This document shows positions 34,330-46,760 of a stretch of 64,000 nucleotides of DNA, one piece after another; within the stretch, counting starts at the first letter, position 1; each line of letters starts with the position of its first letter. Source of the stretch: Nectonema munidae (taxonomy: Eukaryota > Nematomorpha > Nectonematoida > Nectonematidae); NCBI GenBank assembly GCA_030549495.1, contig JAUIRK010000121.1:434001-498000 (forward strand), in the 5' to 3' direction. Both the position numbers and the translations under genes were made by a program. The notes beneath the pieces are model-generated. The model made no database searches and had not been told where the DNA came from. It saw nothing but the letters and a program-made list of their open reading frames with translations.

Positions 34330-35987
34330 TTAACACTGTATTGTTTCGCCATTTTATCAAAAATGTCAACACCATACTTTGTATTATTGTAAAAGTTTTT
34401 GTTTCAGGCTTATCATTTGAGTCTATGGATACACTTTCGTGCAAAGTACTAAGTATGTTGACACATTTGTTTTTCTTTAAAAACTTTTATGGTGGAAATA
34501 CTTGCAGTTTTATCAAAAACAAAGTCTTTGCATGCTTGAGGTACTTCTTTTCTTGAACTCTTTATCGTGCCAATGATACTTGTTTTTTGATCTTTCAAAG
34601 TTTTAGCAAGTTTAATTGATGTAAAAAAATTATCTGTTGTAACGTTATAACCCTGATTAAAAAAAGGTTTCATCAGTTGAAGAACAACTCTTTCACCAAG
34701 TGTTTCGCCTTTTCTTCTTTAGTCATCTTTACCAGTATAAATAAAGGCATTTAAAACAAACTTTGAGTCCACATCTACTAAAAACCAAAATTTAATTCCA
34801 AACTTGTCTGGTTTATTAGACATATATTGTCTTATAGGACATCTGGTTTTTGAAGGAAGCAACTATTCATCAACACAAGGATTTGGAGAAGGATTATAAA
34901 CACATTTACAGTTTTCAATGAAAATATTAAAAATTTCTGAAATTGAGGCTAGTTTATTGTTAACAAGCCTAGAAATTCGTGTAGACTTTATATCAAACTT
35001 TAAAGCTCTAAGTATTTCTTTAAATTTTTTTCTACTCATTGTATTTTTAAATATGAAAATACCCCATTTTTTAGACCATAGGTCTGAAATCGAAGCATGC
35101 TTAGGAGCGAGTATTCCTCTTGCATAAAATAATCCAACTTTTCAAGATCTTCAAAAGAGAAATCCCAATTCTCACCAAATAAATTTTTTCCTTGAATTAA
35201 AGTGCAATTGAAAATAATTTTTGTGATCTTGTCAAAAAAAATTTCCCAACTTGATGTGAAACTGTCCTTAAATGTAAAACGTTTAGCAAATGAGGATGCA
35301 CCTTGTTGCTTTCGAACAATATTTTGGATCGATTTTTTCTTTGCCATTTCGTTCACATTTATTTGTAACCATTCATAAGCATCCGTAAAAAAAACTTCAT
35401 TAGTATTTCGCAAACAATTATCACCTTCAAGTTCCATTACACTTTCATCTGAAGATGAATCACTTGGATCAATACGACCTCTCTTTGAAATTATATCAAA
35501 TATATTTTCATTTTCTTCCGTGGATGATAATTCACTTTCACAACTACTTTCTAAACCTTCCAAGTTTAAATTTAGCTTGTCCATTTTTATTAAAATATCT
35601 AGAATAAAAATTGGAGTTGAATGTGAATGAAAAAAGTTATTTTGTATTTTTTTCAAAAATAAAAAAAAATAGAAATATCATAAAAAAAAGTTTAAATTTA
35701 TAAATTAAAATGTTTAACACAAATAGACAAAATCTTGTTTTAGTGTTTAAAATTTTTCAAAAAAAAATTATTATTACTAACAAAAACAGTCAAAATGACT
35801 GCTTGGTCTTTTAATGTTTTTTTTCAAATAGAAACTTTTTTTTGGAAATATCAAGAAAAAAGTTTTAATTTATAAATTAAAACGTTAAAAGACACAAATA
35901 AAAAAATATCTTCTTGTAGTGTTCTGAAAAAATATATTTTACTGAACGAAAACAGTCAAAATGACTGCTTGGTCGTTCTAGTGTTAA
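34330..35987 (-). mobile_element. piggyBac element with TTAA at both ends
   Basis: TTAA at 34330-34333 and 35984-35987. The right end inward reads TTAACACTAGAACGACCAAG and the left end TTAACACTG, giving a short terminal repeat. The subterminal sequence CAGTCAAAATGACTGCTTGG occurs twice (about 35788 and 35953) as part of a 165-bp tandem duplication inside the right end. The transposase is on the minus strand and broken. Confidence 0.75.
34400..35584 (-). pseudogene. piggyBac transposase, broken
   Basis: Starts at the ATG at 35584 (MDKLNLNLEG); a 24-codon extension upstream has no family support. Order of features: acidic, serine-rich N-terminus (SSTEENENIFD, DSSSDESVMELEG), then FFDKITKIIFN, then DE..LLPSKTRCPIRQY, KPDKFGIKFWFLVDVDSKFV with a catalytic Asp, LGERVVLQLMKPFFNQGYNV, TTDNFFTSIKLAKTL with the second catalytic Asp, and KTSIIGTIKSSRKEVPQ, and then weak matches toward GVDIFDKM. 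At least one frame change lies near 35040 and others follow, and the C-terminal cysteine-rich domain is missing. Usual length is about 570-600 residues. Confidence 0.8.
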
Positions 35988-36009
35988 AGAAAATAAATAA
36001 ACATAAAAA

Positions 36010-37404
36010 CTACTGTAGGACATAATTATTTATTTAAAAATTGTCTGAACAATCATGCATGGATGAATCTGCTTTGTCTAAACCAGTTTGTCGCATCTTC
36101 ATTGAAAATCTTTTTTTCGTCAATATATATGTTCGAAAATCGAGCAAAATTTTTTTGTCTAAAAATGCCATATTCCAGCTTCATTTTAAAAGTTTGACAA
36201 TTTTTTATGACATTGGAGTACTGTTATCTTTTCCTTGCAGCGCAAGGTCAAGGGAATTGATAGATTCAAATATGTTCACTAAAAATGATAGGAATATACG
36301 AAAAAAGACATCAGAAAATTCTACATGCATGTCTAGTTTGCTTTGCAGAAATTCCAGGATTTCTTTCCATATGATCGCTTCGAAACTTTTTCTTTGGAAA
36401 GCCACCTCATGATTGAGTGCAGCAAGAGTTTTTCATCATTTTCTTTGCATAAATCTGAAAATAAACAAGAATTGTAGGTATTTGCTTAATACGCTGTTTT
36501 AATGACATCATTTATAAGATCTTTTAACCCATCAGGTATGGTTTTCATTGCTTGGATTGGTATCAACTACATCTTGAGATTTTTGCTTAATCAGTCTAAA
36601 AACTAGAACAAGAAGATATTGCTAGAGCACGGTTAGTACACACAGAGCACGGTCAGTCAGTGGACGTTCTGGCTTATTAACATGTGCTATAAAAATATTT
36701 CTCTTGCAATGGTTCTACTGCAAAGAGTTTCGCAAAACAAAAAATTGTCTACCAAGTGCTTGTAATATACATATTGTATGTAAACGCAAGGCTGAGCTAA
36801 GTTTGTAGCATCCATCGTTTCATCAAGCTGAATGGCTAAAAAAGTTAAAAATCGAATTTCGAATGACCAAAACAGTGATCAGCCATTTTACCTATAAGCC
36901 TTATAAATGGATTGTTTGACAGTAATATATGCTTTAACTTTACAAGTTCAGAGTTTATTAGCAGATTCAATATATATTTTCAGTAAGGTAATATCAACTG
37001 TTGTTCTCCTATGTTGGAAATTTGACAACAGATATTTTTTGTGAAACTTTATAGAAGGTTTCAAACCAAGGTTAATAATTTGCAAAAATATTCCCGTGTT
37101 ATGAAACACGTATTTGTGCAATCGTTCAACTGGACGTTTAAAATAGTCAATAGTTTTGTTTAATGAACTTGAGTGCTTCATTCCCAGTGCAAGCTTCACT
37201 TGACGGGCTTTAGAAAAGTGGATGCTAGCGCTTCAGAACACAAACGACTTAGGTTCCTCTTGCCCACCAGACGTTAATGCAATAAAATAAAATTTCGAGT
37301 GTTGGTCGTCATATTTTATTTTTTAAGCCATTTAAAAACGATCCACTCAGTTTTCCCTTCTCGGTCCGCATGGGGTACTGCTGACTCCACTTTGAAAACC
37401 ACTA
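36010..37404 (-). mobile_element. hAT remnant, ZBED5/SCAND3-like
   Basis: Minus-strand frames retain FLVNIFESINSLDLALQGKD (the family's YLADIF..MN.LNL.LQG block) and WNMAFLDKKILLDF, and upstream pieces around AIQLDETMDATNLAQP (near 36800) matching the catalytic entry. The 5' end of the element on this strand is TAGTGGTTTTCAAAGTGGAG at about 37404, a hAT-type terminus. No partner terminus was placed at the left. Many breaks, so an old copy. Confidence 0.65.
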
Positions 37405-37414
37405 AGCTAGAAGG

Positions 37415-37610
37415 CAATCAGAATTACAAACAAGGTAATTTGAGTTGATAAAATTAGTGCAATTATGGTGGGATTGAGAGCTTACAATGCAAGTATAATG
37501 TTGGGTAAAAATGGGAGTGTGTTCTTTGGACAAAATCCTTTCATAATAAAAAAATTTTGAGGATGTGCGCCTCTGGTCCCAAATTACCGACAATATTTTT
37601 ATCGATAAAA
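37415..37610. repeat. Dispersed repeat flanking GLD-2, copy 1
   Basis: Shares GAATTACAAACAAGGTAATT, TTGATAAAATT, a GCAAGTATAATG-like string and AAAATCCTTTCATAA in the same order with 41299-41480. Nature unknown; both copies are about 190 bp and in the same orientation. Confidence 0.55.
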
Positions 37611-38218
37611 TTTTTGATTACGTGTAAATTCTCGATAGATTTCTGGTTAAATAATTTTATTGGAAATACCAAAATCACATGTCCAACATATTAAATTACC
37701 TTTATTAAAACGTGTAGGGAACATTTGTTTAGCTAGTTTATACCAATAGTCCTGTACTATTATCTTCAAATACCCCTCAACTTCATTAGGTAGGACGTTC
37801 AGAAGTTCAGACTATCATCACTGAGTGTACGACTAAACATGGTCCCAATATATCTTTTAAACTAAAGCCTTTTTTTTTTATCAAAATTAATTTCTTGTCG
37901 TTAAAAGGTGCCAGTAAATACGCGCTGAATGGATTAAATTTATCGATAAATTACCGAAAAATCTCATTCTTATTAATCTGTTCTTAAATAAGTTTTAATA
38001 AATCGAACCAAGTTTATATTTTACCAAAACAAAATCTTGAGGAATTGAATAACTACGCAAAGCAAAATGAAAGATTTGTCAATTTGACAAAGTATTTTGA
38101 TCATGCACATTTTGAAATTTTGATTGACCAAGACCCATTTGTTATTTGAAATTTGAAAGATTGAATAAAACAAATGACATGTAATAATAATAATAATGAA
38201 TAATGAAAATCAATCTCA
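37611..38218. other. AT-rich 3' flank of GLD-2
   Basis: No feature apart from an (AAT)n run near 38180-38205. Confidence 0.45.
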
Positions 38219-38224
38219 TTTATT
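38219..38224 (-). terminator. Candidate poly(A) signal for GLD-2
   Basis: AATAAA on the minus strand, 220 bases after the stop. AT-rich surroundings make chance occurrence possible. Confidence 0.35.
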
Positions 38225-38444
38225 TGAAGTTAGATAATAAATTAAGTTAATTGAAAGTTAATATCTTTCACATAATGAAAATTGAACTCAACACAGAACA
38301 GAATGTTGATAAACATCAAGTCAAAGATAGATTAAAAAGGAATCTAAAATAAAATAATTGAAATAAAGTGAAAAATTCGACTCATTTTTTATGCGAAAAG
38401 TAGGTTCGATCACAAATTTACATGAAACACGTGAATTTTAATTA

Positions 38445-39575
38445 CTAAAAAAATATGTTATCTAAATTTATATTTTCTCGCAAATTGTAGTATGTTTTTA
38501 TAAAAATATCTTTTATAGCATTAAATACTTTAGGATTTTTAATAGCTCTAGCTGCATTGGATAACTCAATGGGATCTTCGATATACATAAGATCTCTCGA
38601 ATCCAACTCAATGTCTGGTCTAACAAAAGCTTTATATTCCTCTTTTGTAAAAGCTTTAGCTAGGCGTACAGAAATGATTTTTTGAGAAAAATCAAATTGT
38701 AGAGCGTAGTACTTGAATAATAAATAGAGAAGTGAACCCAAATTAGCGACGTTCTGTGAAACAAATGAAATCCATTTGAAATTTCCCAGAGCAAATAGCT
38801 GGTATAAAGGCGTTCTCAGAGAAAATGTGTCTCGGTGCATCAACTGCAAGGAAGGAAGAATTTCTGGCGCACAAACACACTGCAAGAAATGGATCACAAG
38901 CAGAGCTATGCAATAGCTATTCAACGTTTGGTTTCTAGCGTCATTGATATTGTGGTGGTGAGCCCATCTCTTCATTATGAAGATTAAGGGCGCAACTCGA
39001 TTGTCTACACTTGCGTATGCTGCTACAAGCAGGGAATTGTACACGCCCGGCAAGTTATTCACATTCAAGTCAACACTGATATTGAATTGCACTGCATCAA
39101 ACTTGATGATTGAAACTCTTGCTCGGATGAGCTGAACCTTTCGACAGAAATTTCTCCTTTGCAAAGCCAGACGGGACTTCTGCAAAAAGAGCAATGCTTC
39201 CCGGCGCGGGATGACGCTTTGATTAGGATTGATAACTGCACACAGATCAAGGTCACTTGTTTCACATGCCAGTCCATTGATGGAGGACCCAACGATAAGA
39301 AGTTGCAAGGAAGGTGCAAATTTAGATAACAATAATTGAAGTTGACTTTGTACTTTCACTTTATCTTCAGCCCTTCTATTACTTTGTACATTTTCACGAT
39401 AGTAAACCTTAATCTCCCAGTCTAGTTTATCGTACTTAGAACTTTGGAAGAAATTCTTTATATCATAGGGACTAGTAGAATACTTAGTAGCAGAATTTGT
39501 GACAGTATAACTTTTATCTGGTTTGGGAGCTTTAAATCTTTTTAACGATTTTTCTTGTTTTTGTCTTAAAGGCAT
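38445..39575 (-). CDS. TENT2: GLD-2-type cytoplasmic poly(A) polymerase (TENT2/PAPD4 family)
   Basis: 376 residues. Adds 3' adenosines to mRNAs or small RNAs in the cytoplasm, normally recruited by RNA-binding partners because the family lacks an RNA-binding domain. Nucleotidyltransferase core: GSSINGLACETSDLDLCAVI at 96-115 with the GS motif and Asp108/Asp110, third carboxylate Asp169 in NISVDLNVNN; then NRVAPLIFIMKRWAHHHNIN (192-211), TLNSYCIALLVIHFLQ, and the PAP-associated domain NLGSLLYLLFKYYALQFDF (278-296) and IEDPIELSNAARA. Near-collinear with human GLD-2 over this stretch. Start: the first ATG after an in-frame TAG upstream, giving a shorter N-terminus than the roughly 480-residue vertebrate form; an extra 5' exon cannot be excluded. 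The whole core is one exon. Confidence 0.92.
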   Translation of the reverse strand: MPLRQKQEKSLKRFKAPKPDKSYTVTNSATKYSTSPYDIKNFFQSSKYDKLDWEIKVYYRENVQSNRRAEDKVKVQSQLQLLLSKFAPSLQLLIVGSSINGLACETSDLDLCAVINPNQSVIPRREALLFLQKSRLALQRRNFCRKVQLIRARVSIIKFDAVQFNISVDLNVNNLPGVYNSLLVAAYASVDNRVAPLIFIMKRWAHHHNINDARNQTLNSYCIALLVIHFLQCVCAPEILPSLQLMHRDTFSLRTPLYQLFALGNFKWISFVSQNVANLGSLLYLLFKYYALQFDFSQKIISVRLAKAFTKEEYKAFVRPDIELDSRDLMYIEDPIELSNAARAIKNPKVFNAIKDIFIKTYYNLRENINLDNIFF

Positions 39576-41298
39576 CAATATTGAAACAAAGGAAGGATTT
39601 GCAGGAAATTTATTTGGAGAAAAATACTAACGTATATTTAGGTGTAGCGTTTCTTTATTCAAAAATGGATAAATCATTGTAGAGAGTAAAAATCGTTTCT
39701 AAAACATTTATAAAATTAGAAGACGAATTTAGTGGATTACATCCAAAAATTCGAGGTAAGTAAATACAATATGTGAATTTAAAATAAATTCTGGATTGAC
39801 TTTCTATCACTATTTATTAAAATCAAAAAGGAAGCTTATTTTTTTATTCAATTTCAGGATGATAATCAAATTATAAATGGTATTTTCTTCTAAAATATAT
39901 ATATTTTATCTATTGAATATAAGACTGACACATTTATTAATTACAGGCGGCCACAAGATTGAATTTTCTGGGACGAGTTTTAAAATAAAACTAAATAGGC
40001 GTAAAAATGTTTAGATCGTCAAAATTTCTATTCTTTGGCAGTAACACTATCAATTTGATAAAATTACTTGAAATTTTTGTCTTTCGACAGTATTTTTCAA
40101 TTTTTGTAAAAATTATAAACAACAAATATTCATTCGTAAAATAAAGACGGCTAGGAATAAGACCCAACAATTAAAAAACTTACTGAATCAAACAAAAATA
40201 ATCATTTTCCACTAAATGAACAATTATTTTCTTCATTGACCTAAAAAAAGTTTGCAGTTTTGGTCAAAAACACAGCACTTTCATTTGAAATTTAAATATG
40301 ATTTAGAAGCATCTACATACACGAAAAAAAATACTTTTATTCGTAGACAGTGCTCTCGGGGCCTTTAAGGCCCATATTTTAGTTTTTTTGTTGTTAAACT
40401 TTTTTTATGCTGCCAATCACTACAATTTGGAAGATATATATTAGCCCTTTCAGACATTAGTTTTCTATCGACTGCTTTCTTTTGAATTTTTATATAACTT
40501 AAGTAGACGACTTTTGGGACACGGGTGTCTCAGTGTGCTAATTTAAATTTACATAAAATTAAACAAAAAACTATAGCACAGACTTTTCCAAATCATAATA
40601 ACAAAAGTTAACCTTTCAAGTTTTATAGGAACAGGCTTGTAGACATTTTGAAGTTTTCAACCTAGTTCACTTAGTTGGTAATGTAGAAAAAACAAAATGA
40701 GACATTTTTAAAGATTTCATAAGAATTTAAACAGTTATTGGATGATGGACGATGTAAGCAAGATTACAAAAATCAGTGAAAACAACAGTAGAGATGTTTG
40801 GTTTTAAGCTTAGTTATTATTTGAAACATAAATGTTTTCTTCATTATAAAAGAAAAAGATGCTAAATGTGTGATTCAAATAAAGACAGCAAAATTAAGAA
40901 GGTATGTGGTCCATGTTTTAATACTGTATGCAGCAAACATTGAAAAACCACTCTAATATGGGACATCAATGCATGCGTTGAAAATATAAAATAAAGCCTT
41001 GATCAAAATTCTACTTTCATAAAAACATAGATGAGTAATATTTTTTATAAATTGCCATTTGTAATTGATTGGGCAATTTTTATCATCGATATCGGTAAAT
41101 TTTTAAGTGATTTCCTTGAACTATCAAGTATAAATCCTACTTTCACAGATATGATTAATTTATGAAAAGCTATAAATTTCGTGAAAATGCACTCAGTCCT
41201 AGTAGATGAGTGTAAAAATAATAGGGAATATGAAGAATTATCGATTGGTTTTAGTTTGACGCAATCAAATGTGAATTATTTTTTCTTGTTGAGATAGA
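39576..41298. other. Intergenic DNA upstream of GLD-2 with a piggyBac tail remnant
   Basis: Mostly AT-rich. At 40770-40945 (+) a frame reads KRC.MCDSNKDSKIKKVCGP then CFNTVCSKH, the spacing of the C-terminal cysteine-rich zinc domain of piggyBac transposases, so a decayed element end probably lies here. A GGGGCCTTTAAGGCCC palindrome at about 40356-40371 may belong to it. Confidence 0.35.
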
Positions 41299-41480
41299 AG
41301 TTGGTGAATTACAAACAAGGTAATTAAATTTGATAAAATTCTTGGTTTGGGAACCGACACCGTAAGTGTAATGACGGATAATAATGTGTTTATTTAAACA
41401 AAAATCCTTTCATAAATTTTAAAGTTAAAAAATTTGCCACTCTTATTTTGAAGATGTATGCACTTGTTTGAAATTTATTC
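41299..41480. repeat. Dispersed repeat flanking GLD-2, copy 2
   Basis: See the copy at 37415-37610. Direct orientation, 3.9 kb apart, with GLD-2 between them. Confidence 0.5.
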
Positions 41481-43050
41481 TTTGTTACATTCATTTAAAT
41501 ATATACATTTCCAGATTGTTTATTCCAATTAGGTAAAAATATAACAACGTACAAAATAAATTTACATAATAAAAATAAAAACCGTATTTTATAAATTTTT
41601 TTAATTATTAGTGTGTTCCTTAAGGATAATTTGAGTCTATCTAAAAAAAGAATAAACCCTCTAAAATTTGATTCATAAAATGAGCTGACAGAAACAAAGT
41701 TAAATTGCCACTTAATAAAAAAAGATATGAACATGAAACTTGACATACATATAAATCTCGAGGTTCTTATTCAGAAAAATATCATCTTAATCTATAAAGT
41801 TATGTCAAAGACCACATTCTGACGATAAGAATGCAAAATTTTTATAATTGTGAACCATTTTTGTTACCTCGATAAGCATTGAAATTTCTATGCGAAAAAA
41901 TTAAAACAAAATTTTTTATTTTTCAAAATATAAAATTAAACAAAATTTAAGTAAAAACTTTAAAATTTTCTTAAAAGATGAATATTTAAATTTTATTATT
42001 AAATTAACAAATCTAGAAAATGTTAGATTATTCCCAAATAAAAAAGTGTGTTTATGCTAAAATAATTTTACAATATTTTTTGACATATTTCTCAATTTTT
42101 TTCCTCTTTTACTTTCTGCAAATAACTTCTTGGTCATTTTTCATTTTACAAAAACTATTCTATTTAATTGTAATAAGTACACTAAAAACTAAAGATTAAA
42201 GACAAGTAGAATTACTTTAATTTTAATGTATTATCCTATGTTTTTATGTATAATATTTTACAGAAAATAAATTAAAATAATGCTTGTTGACTCACCACTA
42301 TTGAATATCCGCAGACTTTTACTGATTATTTTTTATATGTATAACTAGAAGTCTTGTGTTTTTGCCTAGATTTACTGAATAAAAGTAATTATATTAATAC
42401 CATAATTTTCAGTTTTTAAATTCAATGGGGCCAAAACGCTTATATCTACTTTTTCAAAAAAAATTCACAATAACTCAATTTTCCATTTTTTTTAATTCCA
42501 ATCGTTTCAGTAAAGTTTGTCAATTTGAAGTGAGATTGCGATCAAAAATCACCCCTATTAAGGTCTGAAATATTTTTTCATTATCTTTATATTTTTTTTT
42601 CTCTTCAATATAGTTGACATAACTCACAATTATTGGGCCTTGAGGTAAAAGACCTTTAGGTTACTAAAATATTATAATAATTTAACTGAAAATTTTACTT
42701 ACTTTAGGTGAAAATGCTAAAGGATTTCAAAAACTAGAATTTCTTTTTTGAATTGAATACAAGAAAATGAAATCAATAGAAGAACATTATAATGAATTTC
42801 ACTGAACAAAGGTTATTGATATAAAAAAATCAATCAATTATTTCCATTCCCTATCTTTAAAGACATAGTCACAATTTCAAAGTGATTGAAAATTTCATAA
42901 GTGAACCAAATTTTACTAATATAATGAAAAAAATCATCCAAATGAAATATAGTTTGTTGGCATATATCAAAGCACTTTCAGTCGTAAGGCTATATGCTCG
43001 AATTGTACTTAAGATTAGTCACAGTTTTTGTGAATTTGTTTTTAAGATTT
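41481..43050. other. AT-rich intergenic DNA
   Basis: No gene, repeat end or RNA gene supported. Long T and A runs. Confidence 0.45.
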
Positions 43051-43210
43051 ATGAGCCTTGAGAATCGAACCCCTGACCTTCAACTTTTAAGCTGAGAGGT
43101 ACACCATAACAACCATTGAGGCTCATGAAATATAGTTAGTAGGTAGGTAGGCAGGAAGAAATATCTAAGCACTATCGGGCTTCTCCATATGCTTGCGAAA
43201 TGCTTGAAAA
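43051..43210 (-). repeat. tRNA-like sequence joined to a dispersed GGTAGGTAGG repeat
   Basis: On the minus strand, 43126-43051 reads GAGCCTC...GGTTCGATTCTC AAGGCTC: a 7-base acceptor-like stem (one mismatch) enclosing A- and B-box strings over about 72 bases. The T stem and the anticodon stem pair poorly, so it is not a working tRNA gene. Beside it, 43133-43210 has TAGGTAGGTAGG...AGGAAGAAATATCTAAGCA...CTTGCGAAATGC, shared with 59770-59890. Confidence 0.5.
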
Positions 43211-44485
43211 GTTATAAAGTGGAAGTTCGAAAGGAGTAAATTGATTTGGCTTGTGAATTGATTAGGAATGAGGGACTTTGGAGAAATTGGTTAGTTGTTG
43301 ATGAAGTTTGACGTGTAGAAAGTTGGATTTTTAAAGTGGTAGTTGAAGGATGATTGATTGAGCAAAGGTAGTCGGTGAGTGTTAAAGAATTGAAATATAG
43401 TTAGAACTCTTGTTTTCCTAAAATCAATTCACAACATACAAAAATTAATATTTTGATTAAGGTTTTTTTATTAGCGAAAATCTATCATTTTAAAAAATTT
43501 AATTCAGAAGAGAACGGGAATTATTTAACTAATATTTTCATGTCTAAAATTTAAAAACACAAATTTAATTTTTTCTATTTATTTAATATTCTAACAATTA
43601 TTTTGTATGTTTAGTAACTTTAAGTGTTTACTATATTATAAAGGGATCATGCATATATGATGTCCCTTAACAAACGGGAGAGGGGGGGGGGGGGCTAATT
43701 CTAATGATCTACATTAAAAAATAAACAGAAGAGGTATAAAGCACGATAGGGAGGAGCGGGGAGTGGTCAAAATTGGAAAGTTTTGACGGATACCAAATTT
43801 TTAAGGTTCTAATAAGGTAGCTTTTTGAGACCTCTTGTTTATCGAAGTATAACTGTGTGGAAAATTTTAGAGATATTAATTTATCGAATGTTTTGACAAA
43901 ATTTTGGCTTAGAAGAAAACAAACTGAAAGAATGAAAATATCCTTTAAAGAGTTTCTATGGGAACCTCAAAGAAATATGACTTCATTAGTCACATATTAA
44001 CTAAAATTTTGTGGATAGACAAACTTTTTTATTTTTGTTTTTAATTCGAATAATAGTTGAAAAGAGTAAAAACTATAAAACAAGTTTCTACTTTTATATT
44101 TTAAATCATATATGTTTATTAAAAAAAACGTATTAATTTGACTGAAAATTTCTAAATAGTGAGTGTAAATCATGAAATTTTCCCCATATCCTTTTTTCGC
44201 GAATAAATTATTCAGAAAATTTCTTGTTTTACTGTTTTCGATCTTCTTTTCGCATTTTTATGATTATACTTCGGATTATAAATATATTTATATTACACTA
44301 AATTTTAGGTGTTACTATTTTTTGTGTAAAATATGAGAGATTAATCACTTAACCTTTAGTTTCTTCATGGTTATTACACAATCCATTTTTTTAATCAAAA
44401 AAATGGGAAATTGATAAAATTAAATGTTTTATTCTGCATTAGGCATTTCCTTCTCTTTTGACTTTATTCTGTTTTCTATTTAGAG
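43211..44485. other. AT-rich intergenic DNA with a long G run
   Basis: A run of G bases at about 43683-43694 interrupts AT-rich DNA. No gene supported. Confidence 0.45.
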
Positions 44486-44929
44486 CAGTGGTTCTTAACC
44501 CTTTTTTCTATAATTCCCCATTTTTTAGTGAGCAAACTCTCAATTTCCCACCACAGTTATCGTTCACTAAAAACATTAATTTTAACCTATTCAGTGTTTA
44601 GTGGGTAAATATACATTTTGCTTTTTTGTGTTATTTTACAAACTCGAAATTTTGTTTATATACTAAATTTATTTCTTTAAAAAAATTTTTTTTATCAAAC
44701 ATAGTATGAACGTTATCTTTCTTATAAACATATTTTTGTATGATATATTATTTGTATTAAATTAAAAACTATTTGAAGATTATTTTTTTTAAGCAAACGT
44801 CATCATGAATATAGTATCAAAGCAATAAAGTTAAATTTAAGACCCCTGTATTAAAAAGATAAGGCATTTCTCATAATTATAAAATATATATCAATTAGAT
44901 TTTTTTCACTATTTATTAGCAAAATAAAA

Positions 44930-46587
44930 TGAAAAAATGGAACACCATCGGTTTCAATGCGACTTCTGCATTTGTTTTCCATTGACCAGTGCCTCAATAT
45001 TTGGCTTGATTTTTGAAATTCCGCAGCGCAAATCAGATTCAAGATCAATCAGGCGGTTTCACGATTTTATTTGGATTTGAACCATGCTTGAAAACCCATA
45101 CTCGCACTGATACTACAAAGGAAATGCAACTAGAAGTGTGAGAGCGGACAAAGCAACGCGAGGATACAATTCATGCATGGTAGCCCAGAATGCGTTTAGA
45201 TTTTTGTTTGCAAAAACAGCCTTTGCTGATGAGTCATTTATCAAATCAAGAAACTGTTCTATGACGTTCTCCGCTTCTTCTGGAAAGTTATTAACTTGGA
45301 AACAGAATGGATCTCTTGTTAACTCGAGGATTGGGTTATTGATCTTGAAGTCAGAGAAATAGCGATTAAACTCGTCCAGAAGCCTGCTGAGGTAAATGAA
45401 GATGTTGCTTTTAAGTACGTCGCTGACGCCACCTGCAGTTTCACTGATTCGAGCCAACGTTTGAAAAAACTTTGCACTATGGCAATTTTCAAACTTTCCT
45501 CGCCAAAGATCAAGTCTCGAGACGAAAGCATTTACTTTGTCTCAATGCCCAATTATATTGCAATCCGATCCCTGTAGCATTCGGTTAAGCTCTTTCAACC
45601 CCATGCCAGCCTGTACTGGAATTCCTTATCAGAAACAATAGTTTTTAAATCTTCTTTATTTCTTTCTTCCAAGAACTGTGTCACTTCAGGGAGCAAATAC
45701 ACAAGCCTACTCAACATATCGCCTTTTGACAGCCAACGCACAGAAGTGTTGAACAAGTCGGATTCCAAATCCTGGCACAACCGTCGAAACAGTCGAGAGC
45801 GCTTGCTTTAACATAATTTACAATCCTAATAGCCGCATCAAGCGTTTCTTTAAGCGGTTGAGTCATTGTTCTTGACGCAAGCGCTTCTCGATGTATAATA
45901 CAGTGCTGTGTCACTACCTTAGTATTTTTTTGCTTCACTAGTTGCGCAAATCCGGACCTCACACCCAACATAACAGGAGCTCCATCTGTGCAAACATGGA
46001 CAAGTTTGTCCCAGTCCAATCCTTCCTTTTCAAAAAAAATCGTTAACAAGCTCCATGACATCGACAGCTTGAGTTGTTGTTTCTAGTGAGCGGCCAAATA
46101 ATAAGTCTTCTTCGATGTTTTGATTGAAGACGTAACGAACAAAGACAATTAGTTGAGACAAATTCGCTACATCCACAAACTCATCTAATTAAATAGCTAA
46201 GACAGGAGACGCTTTCACTCTTGCCAAGAGTTGCGACTTGATATTGGACAACATTTCAAAAATGCGTGACTTAACGGTATCGTTGGATAGAGAAAATTGT
46301 TTCATCTTCACTACTGCAGATTCGCCAAGCAAAATATCAGCACATGAGATGAGGCACGGCTTTATGAGCGTCTCTGCAATGCTATGTGGTTTCTTTGCCT
46401 TTGTTACCAAAAGAGAAACAGCATACGATGAGTGCACGATTGCTCTTGACTCAGTCTGAAATTTTCCGTGATGGTCCATCTTCATTTTTTTCAAACAGTT
46501 TGCTTTTGATTCAAAAAATTGTCTCTTACTGTTAGCAAGCTCAGTGTGTACATTGGAGAAATGCATCTTTAGTTGATGAGGCTTCAT
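44930..46587 (-). pseudogene. hAT transposase, ZBED5-like, broken
   Basis: Order on the minus strand: end of a BED finger (MKPHQLKMHFSNVH), SSYAVSLLVTKAKKPHSIAE, ETLIKPCLISCADILLGESA, a catalytic entry with DEFVDVAN in place of the usual DESTDVAN, then VCTDGAPVMLGVRSGFAQLV (second acidic motif), QHCIIHREALASRTM, SVRWLSKGDMLSRLVYL, and the hATC dimerisation block ALTLLVAFPL to SFYFANK with GKQMQKSH. Several frameshifts split it into at least five frames, and the first half of the BED finger is missing. Family length is about 600-700 residues. Confidence 0.82.
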
Positions 46588-46760
46588 TTATTATTTATTA
46601 ATATTTGAAAGTGATGGAAAAGACAAAATAAATAATGAAAATAGTTAATAGAGATAAAATAGACAACAATTAAAAATTTTTATAATAATTTATCTAATAA
46701 TTATCAAGCTCATGTATCTCATTACATATATTCTCATACATCAAAAATTTTAATAAAAAT

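Noticed and set aside
43051-43126. Functional tRNA gene
   Set aside because: Acceptor stem and B box are suggestive, but the T stem and the anticodon stem do not pair well, and it is fused to repeat sequence.
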